Origin: Rostratula benghalensis
Lineage: Eukaryota > Chordata > Aves > Charadriiformes > Rostratulidae
Length of the DNA stretch: 64,000 nt
Reading direction: 5' to 3'
Assembly (NCBI GenBank): GCA_013399305.1
Contig: VXAI01000374.1
Span: 124,001 to 188,000 of the forward strand
Shown here: positions 35,401 to 46,224 of the stretch, piece after piece
How positions within the stretch are numbered: the stretch's first letter is position 1
How the letters are laid out: the number at the start of each line of letters is the position of its first letter
The notes under the pieces: generated by a model
What the model saw: the letters and a program-made list of their open reading frames with translations, nothing else
Told to the model about the DNA's origin: nothing
The model's database searches: none
Made by a program: the position numbers and the translations under genes

Positions 35401-38400
35401 ACACAGAGCCACCAGACTCCAACTGAAGTCCCTAAACCCCACAATTGCTCAGAGTATTTGGCCAGCAATAAGCTAGGTGCACAACTCTGTTTCCTTTGTA
35501 CTTCACTTTTTCTTTCTAGCAGCTTCATTCAGCGCAGTGATCCTCCCACACAGTGCAGGAATGCCCTTGGCCTCAAAAACTACAACAGGACTAGCAACAA
35601 TTAGCTTAAACCAGGTATATGAAGATCTTTCATTTGCAGGATCTGTAGCAAATAGTCTGCAATCTTCTTATAGCAGGGATCTCAGCACTGAACAGGAAAT
35701 TTTAGGAATAGAGAAAAACAAAGTGTTATCCTGCTATATTGCTTTTCCTCATATTGTCAAGAGTGTTGTCCCTTATGAAGTGAGCTTCAGTTCAATATTC
35801 ACTGAAACAAAAAAAAAAAGTCTCAAAAAATCAATGTCATTTTAACTAGAGCTTGGTGAAACACCCAATAAAACGTGAAAGCACAGGAAGCCAGACTGAC
35901 CTTCTGATCCATTGTCAGCACCATACCCTTGCTAGTCTTCACCATGTTACAGGCAGCTAAGCAACAGAGGACAGTAAGAGGGCAGAGCTTTACCATGTTT
36001 GGAAGACATCTATTGGAAGATGACCAGGGAGATTATTTATTCTTTTCTGCCAAGTCTCATTTTTAACAGAGCTAGCATCTCAGTAATTAAACAGGGAACT
36101 CTAATCCATGCTTCTATAGAATTTCATGAGTAATATCTACTCAATATCAGAGCACAGGTTTCTCGTCCTCTACTTCATACTGAAGTCATTCAGGTGGGAT
36201 TCCCCAGAGTACTCTGTATACCTCATCTTCTTGCAGCCAGTGGCATAAAACTTCCTGACCTAAGTAAGAACAGGCCTCAGCAATGCAACATCCTAGCTGC
36301 TCTTTCTTCTACACTTGAATTTGTTTCCCTACTGCCACAGCCAGTTTCATTGATGCCAGTGAAGTTGTTAAAACGCTTTTCGTGTAAGTACATGGAAGAG
36401 ATATAAATCATTATTCTTCTGAGCAAAACCTGAAGGTGTCCACTCCACAGAGGAGATTCGATTTCAGAATATAGTCAAAAACTGTACTTTATCTTGTTTA
36501 ATACTTTGATTTATATCCTCATTAGCATGGGGGAATATTAAAACTATTAAAGATAATTTTCGCAATAATATCAAAGGATCTGAGTAGGTGTAATGATAGT
36601 ACTAATGATAAAGATTAATAACCATTCATTATTTTTAATCATATGTACAGTTAAAATGAATAATCAGGAAAATAAACAAGACAGTTTATACGAACCTAAA
36701 ACTAAGGGGATGTGAAAACACTATAAATTACACTCCATCATTTGTCTACTCAAAGTTTAACATTGCACTTTTGCAGATGGGGAACTATTCTGCAGGTAGG
36801 CCAGACAGCCAGGAACCAGTAAGCAGCATAACATCAAGTAAATGCCTGATCACCTCTTCCATACCTGCATCCTTTTATGCCCCCGTCACTCTAACACATC
36901 CAGTGTAATGGGGACATTTAGCATCTTACTTCCAGGTATACAAGAGATCACTGGATTGGGATGTTACAAATGCTGAAAAGCATCAATAATAACATTTCTA
37001 CAGCTGTTCCTTTACCATCCCATCGGCCATGTCTGTTCATATCAGTAGCTCGTTAGCATGGCACTATTTCTCACTCACAGGGAAAACAGCGCAGCCAACG
37101 ACTCTACAGACTTCAACAAAAATGCATCACTGGTTCAAGCTCAGTGGCCAGCACAAGTGACCAAAAGAAATACCCAGATGACTTTGCAGGATTCATTTAG
37201 GGCTCAAAGTCTGATCAGTGCCTACCCAAGCTGAGCTTCACACAGCAGTTCTCTGCGGTGCAGGCAAGGAGGCTGGGCTGACTTCAAGCAAGAATTCTCC
37301 TGCCAGACTGACATACACAGCAGTTGATTCTTCAACTGTGTTCCCTTTGAGTTATGAAACAGCTTCAAAAAGTATTAACTTGCACTACTTGTTTTGTATT
37401 TCACGCATGCAAGACTAATGCCCAGCAAATAAGATACCATACTTCCCATCCCTGTTTCAAAGCTCTGAAAACACAGCTCATGCTAAGCACCACCTTCAAA
37501 GTACATACTTAAATGACACTTCCACCTCTTGGTCTTAGAGGTAGAAAGTTGTCTTCTTTTCATGGAAGGAGGACTGTCATTCAGGTTTTGTTTAAGGACA
37601 AAGGGGCTGGTGGGAAATCAAGCAAGAAATAGACCTCTGAACTGATCAAGTTATTTTCAACGATGGAAGTGCAATTTTGTTTTTCATTATAGGTCACCTT
37701 AAAGGTTTTGCAAGAGCCCTTGCTAGATATTAAATTCCCTGGTGGAAGTTACAACAGCCTTTTAAAGTGAAGTGATTTTATCTTCAGAATCAAATGTACA
37801 CTTTGCTGCTGCCAAAAGCTCTGTGCTTGTGTCATCCAAAGCACATGTCCTTTTTTAATTCTGAAATAACTGATACAGCTTTCAGGCTGCAGACCAGTTG
37901 CATCTTTGAAAGTTTCGCTACTCCACGGTCTCTGTAAAGAGGAGGGGGAGTGGCGGAGGGGAGGAGGTCACATAAGATTTTTTTCAAAAACCATGCTTTT
38001 ACCTTCTTGTCAAATAAGTTTCTGGAACAGTGAAAAAACAGCCAGCAAAAGGCTACCAGAGGTGAACACTGCATGCTCACAAGAGCCCTTCATAAGTTAC
38101 GATAAGTAGGCAACATAAGGCCTGCTCCAGCTCATCAGAAACACAAAAGGACTGTTGGTTTGGCAGCCAGAGGATCACAGAAGACACAATCCCTTTACTT
38201 GGTGTACAGTGGCTTTATATATTGTGCAGCTAGTGGATTTAGAAGCTTTTCCTTTCATGTTTGTTTATATGCAAATTTTGTACTCTGACAACACCACTGA
38301 GTGAGTTCACATAGATCAGCAGTGCTTTGAGAGTGCAGGGAGATGCTGGAGCATCCAATTTCAAGGCACTATGCTGATTGTTATACAGGACTTCCACAAA

Positions 38401-38490
38401 CAAAACAAGCAAACAAGTATATGCTAATCCAAAAAACCATCAATTTCACAAGTTCACACTACACGGCGCAGTTCATTAAACTGACCCCTC
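32433..38490. other. No gene recognised
   Basis: AT-rich sequence without CR1 or LTR ends. The longest frame, 122 codons at 35477-35845 (plus), has no recognisable domain. An AT-rich, TAAT-rich stretch at about 36520-36680 looks like a candidate conserved noncoding element. A purine-rich GGAGGGGGAG...GGAGGGGAGGAGG tract lies at about 37939-37968. Confidence 0.55.
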
Positions 38491-38692
38491 AACTCAGTGG
38501 AGGAAAGAGTCTTTAAGGTCTAGTACAGGCTAGGACTAACAGAGGCTTCCCAAGCTAAGACAGCCCAGGCTGACTTGTCACAGAGCCAGGGCAGCCATCC
38601 AAGGCTCCTCGCAGCACAACACTCCCAAGCCTTTGCCAAATCCTGTCACTGGCTGGACTCATTTCCTTACCCCAGAAAGGAAGCCCAGGGAA

Positions 38693-38738
38693 GTACCAGG
38701 CAAGACTGTTCAGGGCAGTTAAAGCCTGCTGGTGCCCT
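38693..38738 (+). repeat. Diverged direct repeat, copy 1
   Basis: A stretch of about 46 bp starting CCAGGCAAGACTG and ending GCCCTCAG matches the stretch near 40132-40177 in the same orientation. By hand alignment about 34 of 46 bases agree and most differences are transitions, which suggests shared ancestry. Flanks lose similarity quickly. Confidence 0.45.
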
Positions 38739-40131
38739 CAGCTGATGGCTGCCCACCACAACAAGGAGATGTCCTGGGGAGGGGGAACTCAATGCCTTTC
38801 TCCCAGAGATCCCTCCTGAGGTGAGCAAGAAGACAGAGGATTAACAAGGTGGGTGTATGAAACTAGCAAAGCATCTTGCCTCTTCTCACTTCCCTCCTGT
38901 GGGCAGGGTCCAGCCCTGCATGACATTGGCATCCTCAGGCACGGAAGATCAAAGTGATCAGGGCCGCCTTGTGTTCGATGCATCTAAGGCAGGACCCTGC
39001 CCACTGTCAGAATGTGACCACCAAATCCCAGATCGTAGGCCCCAGTAGCCTACCAGGGGAGCCGAAATTCTCACAAGCAATTTCTCCCCAGGTGTGCAAG
39101 AGACAGGACGAAGGTCACAGGCAACCCCAGAGGGGCTGCTCCTAGAGGTGCTGATGCCTGAACTGTGTCAGGGCAGATAACCCCAGGAGACCCAGAAACC
39201 AGCACCAGGCACCAAGCTGCAGAATGGCAGCTAGCATGGATGGGGTACAAGGCACACAACCAAACTGTACTCACATGTTCTTAAGCTGCTCTTTGTAAGC
39301 ATCAAACACCCAAGCATAGCCTAAGAGGGTCTTCTGCTCCTTGAAGAATTTGAGCTGGTACTGTCAGTAGGACCTAGAGAAAGACAGACATATCTCACAA
39401 CAGGCTCTACCTGACATCCCTCCCCATTACCAGCACTGGTTCTAAGGGCCTGCCCTACAGATGTGCATGACACCAACATATGTAGCCCTGTGCAAACATA
39501 CACGCAGGACAGCACCACCTTGCTGTGCAAGGATACCTATTGCCTGCAACAGCACTCTGCACACTGCAATCCTAAAACAATGCAAAGTGAATAACTAAGG
39601 CATTACCAGTATAGAGCAAAGATGGCTCCACTGCATCCCAAATGACATCTTGAACCATCCTGAAGAGCTCAGAAGCTATTGCATTCAACAGCAAACAGCT
39701 ACTGGGGAGACAGAGACATGACCTGCATTTAACTTCAGTACCCCCCACTCCCTCCAAGCCAAGGAACTCTGCACAGCTGTATCCTGGTACACCACTTGCA
39801 GTCTCCTACACCACTTGCAAATTAACCTAAAGCTACAGGCCAGCCCCAAACAATCCCAGGAGGTGAAAACAAACCAAAACACCCCACATACATCAGCCTC
39901 ACAGATGAAGCCCAACTCCTGCAGCAGCAAAGCAGGAGAAACAGAGCTGAACAAGAAGCAACAGCTGGTTCTGCCAAAGGTCCAACACACAAAAAAGAAA
40001 ATACAAGCTGATGAAACTGAGACATGCATGGAAGAATGCCAAGCTTGGTAAAGACCAGAGCTGCATGAAGCTGCAGGCAGGAAAAACAGAAGGGCCCCTC
40101 AGATGAAGGTTAAATAGTAGTGGGGAGAACC

Positions 40132-40177
40132 CAGGTGAGGCTGCTCAGGGCAATTAGGGTCTGTAAGGGCCCTCAGA
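40132..40177 (+). repeat. Diverged direct repeat, copy 2
   Basis: The second copy starts CCAGGTGAGGCTG and ends GGCCCTCAG, about 1.4 kb from copy 1. It could be two members of a dispersed family or the relic ends of a single old element. I cannot name the family. Confidence 0.45.
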
Positions 40178-41040
40178 CCCTGCAGAGCTCTTCCCTGTTG
40201 TTGCCTGAGAGCAGGTGGTCTCTCCAGAAGAAACAGAGTGAAATCAGACAAAAACAGTTAGGACAAAACACCTAACTTTTGTGGGTTCCACAGACAGGGA
40301 GAATATCTTTCAAAGTCAAGTGAGTTCAATGCCCAGTGTTAGGAAGGAGGGATGAGAACTGAAGGTCCTGATCTTGATTTGAAGGCTTTTGTTTAAATCT
40401 GTGTCCTGTCAGTATACAAATTAACAAAACACTAACAAAGCAAGGTGGCAGATAGGACACTCTCTGGCATTACAAAATAACTATCCCTCTCCCTTAGAAA
40501 TATGTTAGAAGTGACTTTTACATCCAGGCTTTTTACACTGGGGGTGTGTGTCTCTCTTCAGCCCAGTATTTATGAGCTGCAATGCTGAGCAGGTGGCATC
40601 CTGCCACATCAAGTTTGGGAGGGCCCTGGCCTTTGCTCACCCCTGGGGTCCTCCTTTATCAGTGGCTGGAGGCTGCATTTCCATGAGCAGGACTTGCCTT
40701 TTCTCCTGGTGCTCATTCCAGCTGAGAGTTGCAGGCTTTAACTTGTGTCTGTCCTTCAGGCACACCAAAAGAAGCAAATCTGGTTGTAGAAAAAGAGATG
40801 CTTAAGTCATGCCAGGGAGCTCCTTGGCCTTCTTTTTTGTTTTCTCTTTCTCCTCACTTAAAATGCTCTCACTCGTGAGAGTCCCGTGCACCCACCCTTG
40901 TGCTCCCCAGTGAAATTGTGGTTCCCAACATATTTGTGTGCTGTCCCAGTGCTGGTACAGTGACCCACTGCTGCTGCCTGTATAAATGCCGCTGAGGGAA
41001 CTTTCTGGTCTGCTCTAGATGTGGAAGTGGATTGTTATGG

Positions 41041-41100
41041 TTGCTTTTACTGTTGTGTTTTGCTTTGTTTTGTTGGTTGTTTTTTGTTTTTTTTCTCTCA
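41041..41100 (+). repeat. TTTTG-rich low-complexity tract
   Basis: An imperfect TTTTG/TTG series runs into a T8 tract (GTTTTGCTTTGTTTTG...GGTTGTTTTTTG). A further T-rich run follows at 41249-41260. Strong strand asymmetry (T over A) marks the whole 41.04-41.39 kb stretch. Confidence 0.75.
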
Positions 41101-41858
41101 GAAATACCAGTTCCCAGATCTGAAGGCATTATATGTCACTCACCAAGCTGAGAGGCCTTGATATGGGGAAGGTGGCAGCTGGCCTGGGACTGGGGTAACT
41201 GGTGTAGCCTTGGGCACCAAGTTTCAGTAGAACCAACTCATATGTTGTTTTTTTTTTTTCAACTGCGTCTGATGTGGTGAGGTTTGGGACTTTTTTCCCT
41301 CTGTTTTCTGTTTGGCTTGGTTTTGTCTGTTTTGTTGTAATTGTTGCTTTATTAGCATTTGTTGGATCTTTATTTAGATTTCTCTTGAAATGTTTTTGAA
41401 CTTGAAGGTACCTAGGTGCTTCCTGTGGGGCAGAGGTCCAGAGAGCAGGAGCACAACCGCTCTGTGTATGTGTGCACATCTTCAGAAAGGGAATGGCCGA
41501 GCTCCCTTGGTGAGGGCCAAGCTGAGCCTTTCAGGGAGCTGCCAGGGAGCAGGAGATCATATAGGAGACCACAAATTGTCCCACCTTTCCCCACCACCCC
41601 AAGCCCTGTGATTCCACATGATGTGGCAGACCCACTGGCAGGCTTCAGTTCAAGGCACCCACAACTGGGTTTTTGGCCACCGCGTGGTAATTCCTGTTCT
41701 TAAAATACATGTTCCTAGCTCCTGTGGGGCCCCCCCTTACATAGCTTCTTCATAGGTCTGTGCTCTGCCCATATTCCCCCTCCTCCGGGGTGAGGAACAA
41801 TGGTGCTGCCTGTTACCAGGGAGGTGTTCCTCATGAAAGATTAGAGGAGCATTTGGGT

Positions 41859-42424
41859 TCATAGAATCATAAACCAGTTTGGGTTGGAGGGGACCTTAAA
41901 GATCCTCTAGTTCTAACCCCTCTGCCGCATAGGCAGGGACACCTCCCACTAGACCACATTACTCAAAGCCCTATCCAGCCTTGCCTTGAACACTTCTACG
42001 TGTTCCACAGCCACAATGTCTCTCAGCAACCTGTTCCAGCGTCTCACCACCCTCCCAGAGAAAAATTCTTGCTGCTACCTAATCTAAACTTAATTCCTCC
42101 CTTCCAGTTTGAAGCCACTACCCCTTGTCCTATCTCTACATGCCCTTGTAAAAAGTCCCTCTCCAGCTTTCTTGTAGGCCCCTTTCAGAAACTGCAAGCC
42201 ACTATAAAGTCTCCCTGGAGCCTTCTCTTCTCCAGGCTCAACAAACCCAACAGCCTTTCTTCATAGCAGAGGCGCTCCAGCCCTCTGATCATCTTCACGG
42301 CCCTCCTCTGGACCTGCTCCAACAGCTCCATGTCCTTTTTTTTTTTTGTTGTTGAGGGCTGCAAAGCTGCACAAAATACTGCAGGTGGGGGTCTCACAAG
42401 AGTGCAGCAGAGGTGCAGAATGAG
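41859..42424 (-). mobile_element. CR1 3' part (truncated within the ORF2 C terminus)
   Basis: The plus strand opens TCATAGAATCATAAACCAGT, then TTGGGTTGGAGGGGACC and TTAAAGATCCTCTAGTTC, the reverse complement of a CR1 tail. Further in, the minus strand encodes the late reverse-transcriptase segment (near 42330-42185): [20 protein letters not shown] followed by [22 protein letters not shown]-rich insertion at about 42336-42352 interrupts the match. The match ends near 42424 in GGGGGTCTCACAAGAGTGCA, leaving about 565 bp. It is a 5'-truncated dead copy. Confidence 0.93.
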
Positions 42425-42594
42425 GGGTGCAGGGTGCTGGCAGGTCCTGGGTTTTTCTCCTGCAGCCAGCGGGTTTGAGGCAGCCACAACAGGCGACGAG
42501 GTGTGGTTCACGAAGCTTTACAGACACGTGGGATGTAACTTCAGGGAGGCTTTGCACTTCCCTCACGGGTCAATTTTTGGCCTTCCCCCCCACC

Positions 42595-42860
42595 CTTCCT
42601 GACGGCAGCCTGCACACCCGCATGTCGGGGGTGATCCTGCCCCTGCTATCCCCTCCTGCGCCCACCCACACCTCCCGTGGAGGCACGGGCTGTCCACCTC
42701 GGTGGCTGCCGGCCGGCCGCCCCCCTTCCCGCACCCACGGCGGGCACTGTTGGGCGGGTGGTGCTTGGGGAGGCCCCGTGTTCGGCGCTGGTGTCACCCC
42801 TCACTCTGGCCCTGGCAGCAGTGGGGGACAGGAGCCCCTGTGGGAGGTGAGGGCAGGGAG
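42595..42860. promoter_or_regulatory. CpG-rich block (CpG-island-like)
   Basis: About 17 CpGs fall in the first 200 bp by hand count, with GC near 70 percent. The rest of the window has very sparse CpG. It contains GGCCGGCC and GGCGGGC/GGGCGGG boxes (near 42712 and 42740-42758, GC-box-like). In birds such islands often mark promoters, but no transcript, exon or TATA element could be tied to it. It could also be a short methylation-protected repeat remnant. Confidence 0.5.
42742..42770 (+). other. Extended G-quadruplex motif in the CpG-rich block
   Basis: GGG, 7-nt loop, GGG, 1-nt loop, GGG, 8-nt loop, GGGG. One loop is slightly longer than the strict limit of 7 nt, so folding is plausible but not certain. 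Confidence 0.5.
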
Positions 42861-43047
42861 AGGCCCTGCCGCATGCCTGGTCTCTGGAAAGCAAGAAGAT
42901 GGCAAGCACTGGGCCACGCGTGATACAGGAGATGACAGCCCCTGGGGTGAGAAGTGGCTTTTGCAGCTCGGATACCACCTTTTCAGTTTGGCTCTGGGGT
43001 TCAGGAGCGGGCTGTACGACAGCTGATCCGGGGGCCCAGAATGGACT

Positions 43048-43442
43048 GAGTCATGTTTTTCGGGGTTCAAAGCCAGGGTCACACCAGACTGGCACGTGTG
43101 GTTTTGGGACTCAAAGCCAAGTTGGATGCGCTGGTTTCAAGGGTCAGAAGCAGAGGTAGAGTCCTGTGTTTTTCAGGCCTTGAAAGGAGTCTTGGGCTCA
43201 AAGCCAGGCTTGTCTGGATGATTTTAGGGTCAGAAACACAGGCTTAAATTCTGCATTTTCAAGTACTTGAAAACAGAGACTAAGCCTGATGTTTTCCAGA
43301 CTTGAAAACAGGCTCGTGGGGCCATTTTTGGAGTGTGAAAATGGAGCCCAAGTCTTGCATTTTTAGGGCTTGGAACTGGGATCCTCTGGGCTCAGAGGTT
43401 GGAGCAGAGACAAAGTCCTGTGTGTCTGGGCTCAAACAACAC
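43048..43442 (+). repeat. Degenerate minisatellite, about 35-bp unit
   Basis: A phrase resembling GTCCTGCATTTTTCAGG-CTTGAAAACAG recurs roughly every 30-45 bp. Examples are GTGTTTTTCAGGCCTTGAAA (near 43168), GCATTTTCAAGTACTTGAAA (43251), GTTTTCCAGACTTGAAAACA (43291) and GCATTTTTAGGGCTTGG (43357). They are interspersed with GGGCTCAAAGCCAGG-like or GGACTCAAAGCCAAG pieces near 43066, 43106 and 43194. About eight to ten decayed units can be traced. Unit length and boundaries are approximate. Confidence 0.6.
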
Positions 43443-43695
43443 AGCTCCTACAGTGCAGGGGGAAAGGAAGCATTAAGTTCCAGGTAGGTGGTAGGAGGTA
43501 GGCAGGGTGTGTGGACCTGTGCCAGAGGTGGGGGTCCAGTTGTGTTGGTCGCCAAAGTTTGAGAGGCTGGCATGCACCAGACTGAATGTGACATCTGAGA
43601 GTGCCTCTGGGGAAAAAAGGCCCTTTTCACAACCACCTTCTTGTCTCCAACTCTTTATGTATGTGCAACAGCTGGAATAGTGATTAACTCATTAG
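43443..43695. other. No feature recognised
   Basis: A GC-moderate spacer between the minisatellite and the first copy of a diverged duplication. Confidence 0.5.
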
Positions 43696-43870
43696 TCCAT
43701 ATTTAGACAATGTATAACTATGACAGTTCATATTCTTATGACAGTGATTGATTTATGACCTTGTCAAAGCCCACACTGCTATAATGAGCAGAAGCTGTAA
43801 TTAGCTGAAGGATGAGCATGGCTGTCTCCAGCCAGGGCAGGCGACAGCACCATCCTCAGCGCAGGTAGCT
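43696..43870 (+). repeat. Diverged duplication, copy A
   Basis: This copy includes TATAACTATGACAGTTCATA, then ATGACAGTGAT, CTTGTCAAAGCCC, TGAGCAGAAGCTGT and CAGCCAGGGCAGG. The same series in the same order and orientation occurs at about 44228-44405. Hand alignment gives about 65-70 percent identity over roughly 110 bp in the best part, with weaker similarity upstream. Confidence 0.5.
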
Positions 43871-44227
43871 TGGCTTCTTCCTCAGAGATTCAGTAAACCC
43901 TGAGCAGGTCTTTTCCCACCTCCTTTCAAAGGCACAAATGATGTGTCCCAGCACACACGTGGTTCCTGCATGGCAATCTGTGGGGGCAGCGCCACCCACC
44001 CAGTCACCCTCACCCACCACAGATGAACCCAGGACTGAATGGGCTCTTCCATCCCTGGGGAGAAAGGAACTTTCCAGTGAGAAGACAGCCAAACTGCATC
44101 TTTGATTTCACATGTCACACTTATACAGTACTTTCTGTATTAGTGTATTTCACTAATTATTAAGTGTTTAATAATCAGGCAATATTTGTATACTGATAAT
44201 TTGTTATTATTTAAATAATTGCAAATT

Positions 44228-44405
44228 GATTATTCAACACATACTCTATATTAAACTATGATACTTATAATTAAGTAATGGCAGTAATTTACAGCCGTGT
44301 CAAGAGACCCCCTGGTGCTGCAGTGAGCAAGAGCTGTGCTCCCACCTCCACGAAGGTGGCAGGAGCCAGGCAGGACCAGGCAGTTCCCTGGCAGTTGCCC
44401 AGCAC
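44228..44405 (+). repeat. Diverged duplication, copy B
   Basis: This copy includes TATTAAACTATGATACTTAT, ATGGCAGTAAT, GTGTCAAGAGACCCC, TGAGCAAGAGCTGT and GAGCCAGGCAGG. It lies about 520 bp downstream of copy A. It could be a segmental tandem duplication or two members of an old dispersed repeat. AT-rich sequence (44130-44280) sits just before it. Confidence 0.5.
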
Positions 44406-44552
44406 AGGACTCTCCCCTCAGCATCAGGCAGGATGTGACCTCGGGGGAGTGGGAGCAGTTGTGGGTTCCTCTGGCTCTTGCTTCTGCCAGTGACCACACC
44501 ACAGCCTAGTGAAAAACAGCAGCCCCTTTGGCTCAGCTCGCCATCATCCCCC
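44406..44552. other. Flank of the LTR; no feature recognised
   Basis: Short GC-moderate spacer. Its last six bases, TCCCCC (44547-44552), may be the left target-site duplication of the following LTR. Confidence 0.4.
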
Positions 44553-45120
44553 TGTCATGGTTTAAACCCCAGCCAAGCAGCTAGGACCACACAGCCATTC
44601 GTTTACTCACCATGTCTGGGACTGGGGAGAGAATCAAAAGAATAAAAGTGAAAGAACTTGTAGGTTGAGAAAATGAGTTTAACAGGTAGAGCAAAAGCTG
44701 CTCATACGAGCAAAGCAAAACAAGGAATTTGTTCACCACTTGCCATTAGGAGGCAGGTATTCAGCCATCTCCAGGAAAGCAGGGCTCTAGCATAACAGGT
44801 ACTTGGGAAGACAAACACCATCACTCCAGACATCCCCCTTCCTTTTTCTTCCTCCAGCTTTATCTACTGAGAATGACACCATATAGCATTACATATCCCT
44901 GTGGTCAGTTGGGGTCAGCTGTCCTAGCTCTGTCTCCTTTGTGTGCTCCCAGAACACTCACTGGCAGGACATGTGAAGAGCCAAAAAGGCCTTGACTGCC
45001 TAGCTACAACCAAAACCACTAGTATGCTGTCAACACCATTCTCATCCCAAATCCAGAACAGAGCACTATACCAGTTCTGTCAGTAAGAAAATCAACTCCA
45101 CCCCAGCTGAAACCATGGTG
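44553..45120 (-). repeat. Solo LTR of an avian endogenous retrovirus family, copy 1
   Basis: The plus strand starts TGTCATGGTTTAAACCCCAG and ends CAGCTGAAACCATGG(TG). From memory the family consensus on the sense (minus) strand runs TGTCCTGGTTTCGGCTGGG...GGTTAAACCACGACA. On the sense strand a TATA-like element (AGATAAAGC here) follows a CRE-like region. A TTAAACTCATTTTCTCAACC segment near the 3' end is the polyadenylation region. Length is about 568 bp. Flanks TCCCCC and TCCTCC could be a diverged 6-bp target-site duplication, which would mark it as an independent solo LTR left by recombination. No gag, pol or env frame adjoins it. Confidence 0.82.
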
Positions 45121-45850
45121 TCCTCCACTGTTGATTCCATACCATTTATGTCATACTCAGGTCCTATCAACATAATGTAAAAACTTTAGGGAAGTGCAGA
45201 TGGTAAGAAGTGCTATTCAAATCACTAAGGATTCAAATCACAGGATGAAGTGCTACAGCATTTTTACAGGTATAACTAAGAGGGAGAACCTGAATATGCA
45301 AGTAGCATACATGAAAGCTCCTGTGCAAATACATTAGTATTGTTAATTATAAAAATGATGGCCTGCTGCAGATTCTAATCACAAAAATCAAAACCAGATA
45401 ATGGCCCAGGAAGCCTAGTTAAAAAAAAAAAATAAAATTACTGCAAATTGAAGAAACTAATAGTATTTTTAATTGAAAAAACCCACAACAAAATCTATTA
45501 TAAAATAAAAGGAGCAAGAGATAGCTGTCCAAAGCATGAAGCAAATGAAGACACTGACAAAGCATTAATAACTCAGAAACAGATGGTCTTAAAAAGTGAT
45601 TCCATAAATCTCCATCACCTGGTAGGAAAATGCTCCAAAACCAGGTACCTTCACAGACTTGGTGGGACTCTCTGGTTTGTTACCCAGGGTAACAAACAAG
45701 ACAACAGCTTAAAGAAGCAGCTAAACCTAGAGCTGGAACTATTGGTTTCAGCTGTGTTCTTTCAAGCAAACACAGGAGAAATCTCAGAGGGGGGGATAAT
45801 GAATAGTAAAATGTTGATTCTTTCCGATTAGAAGTACCATTGAAGTAAAA
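45121..45850. other. Spacer between two LTR copies; no gene recognised
   Basis: About 730 bp, AT-rich, with a poly-A run at 45421-45432. A 127-codon frame (45448-45831, plus) has no retroviral or other recognisable domain. No clear primer-binding site or polypurine tract is seen beside either LTR. It is therefore more likely unrelated genomic sequence than a proviral interior. Confidence 0.55.
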
Positions 45851-46224
45851 TGGATGTGGCTTGGCCAGCAGCTCAGGTCCACACAGCTGCTTGTTCATTC
45901 CTGTGGTGGGATTAGGGGAGAGAACTGGAATGATAAAAGTGAGAAAACTCATGGGTTGAGATAAAGACAGGTTAATAGGTAAAGCAAAAGCTGCACAGGC
46001 AAGCAGGACAAAATAAATAATTAATTTACTGTGTCACATCAGCAGGCAGATCTTAGCCATCCCCAGGAAGCAGGACTCCATCACACATAAAGGATACTTG
46101 TGAAGACAAATGCCCAATGTTTCCTCATTTCCCCCTTCTTCTTCCTCCAGCTTTTATTGCTGAGCATGATGTCACATGGCACGGAATATCCTTTGATCAG
46201 TTGGGGCAATCTGTCCTGCCTGCT
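45851..46224 (-). repeat. LTR copy 2, left part (sense 3' part), interrupted by CR1
   Basis: Same family and orientation as copy 1. Shared blocks in order are GGCCAGCAGCTCAGGTCCAC, GAGAGAACTGGAATGATAAA, GGGTTGAGATAAAGACAGGT, AGGTAAAGCAAAAGCTGC, CTTCTTCCTCCAGCTTTTAT and CATGGCACGGAATATCCTTT. It breaks off in TGTCCTGCCTG near 46224. The remainder of the LTR is found beyond the CR1 at 48929-49111. Confidence 0.82.

Larger units (their letters stand above)
38491..41858. other. GC-richer block, no gene recognised; contains diverged repeats
   Basis: Base composition rises compared with the flanks, and many overlapping open frames appear on both strands, as expected in GC-rich noncoding DNA. None has a recognisable domain. 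A TATA-like GTATAAATGCCGC lies near 40980. A 46-bp direct repeat pair is listed separately. The mix looks like old, decayed repeats I cannot assign to a family. Confidence 0.5.
42425..43047. other. GC-rich segment between CR1 and minisatellite; no gene recognised
   Basis: It holds the CpG-rich core and G4 motif listed separately. A 199-codon plus-strand frame (42427-43026) runs through it, but it is Pro/Gly/Ser-rich with no domain. Long frames overlap it on the opposite strand, the pattern expected where GC is high and stop codons are rare. Confidence 0.55.

Noticed and set aside
38791..40051. Cluster of overlapping small genes on both strands
   Set aside because: All frames are under 115 codons, mutually overlapping on both strands, without domains; this is typical of GC-richer noncoding DNA.
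42427..43026. 199-codon plus-strand open frame as a protein gene
   Set aside because: It lies in the GC-rich block where stops are rare, is Pro/Gly/Ser-rich, begins next to a CR1 edge, and has equally long overlapping frames on the opposite strand.
44332..44360. Second CTCF site near CACGAAGGTGGCAG
   Set aside because: It matches only 11 of 14 core positions and lies in a diverged repeat, so it is too weak to list as a site.
45448..45831. 127-codon frame between the two LTRs as a retroviral gene remnant
   Set aside because: No zinc-knuckle, protease, reverse-transcriptase, integrase or envelope motif can be seen. It is AT-rich and Lys/Asn-rich, as chance frames here are.
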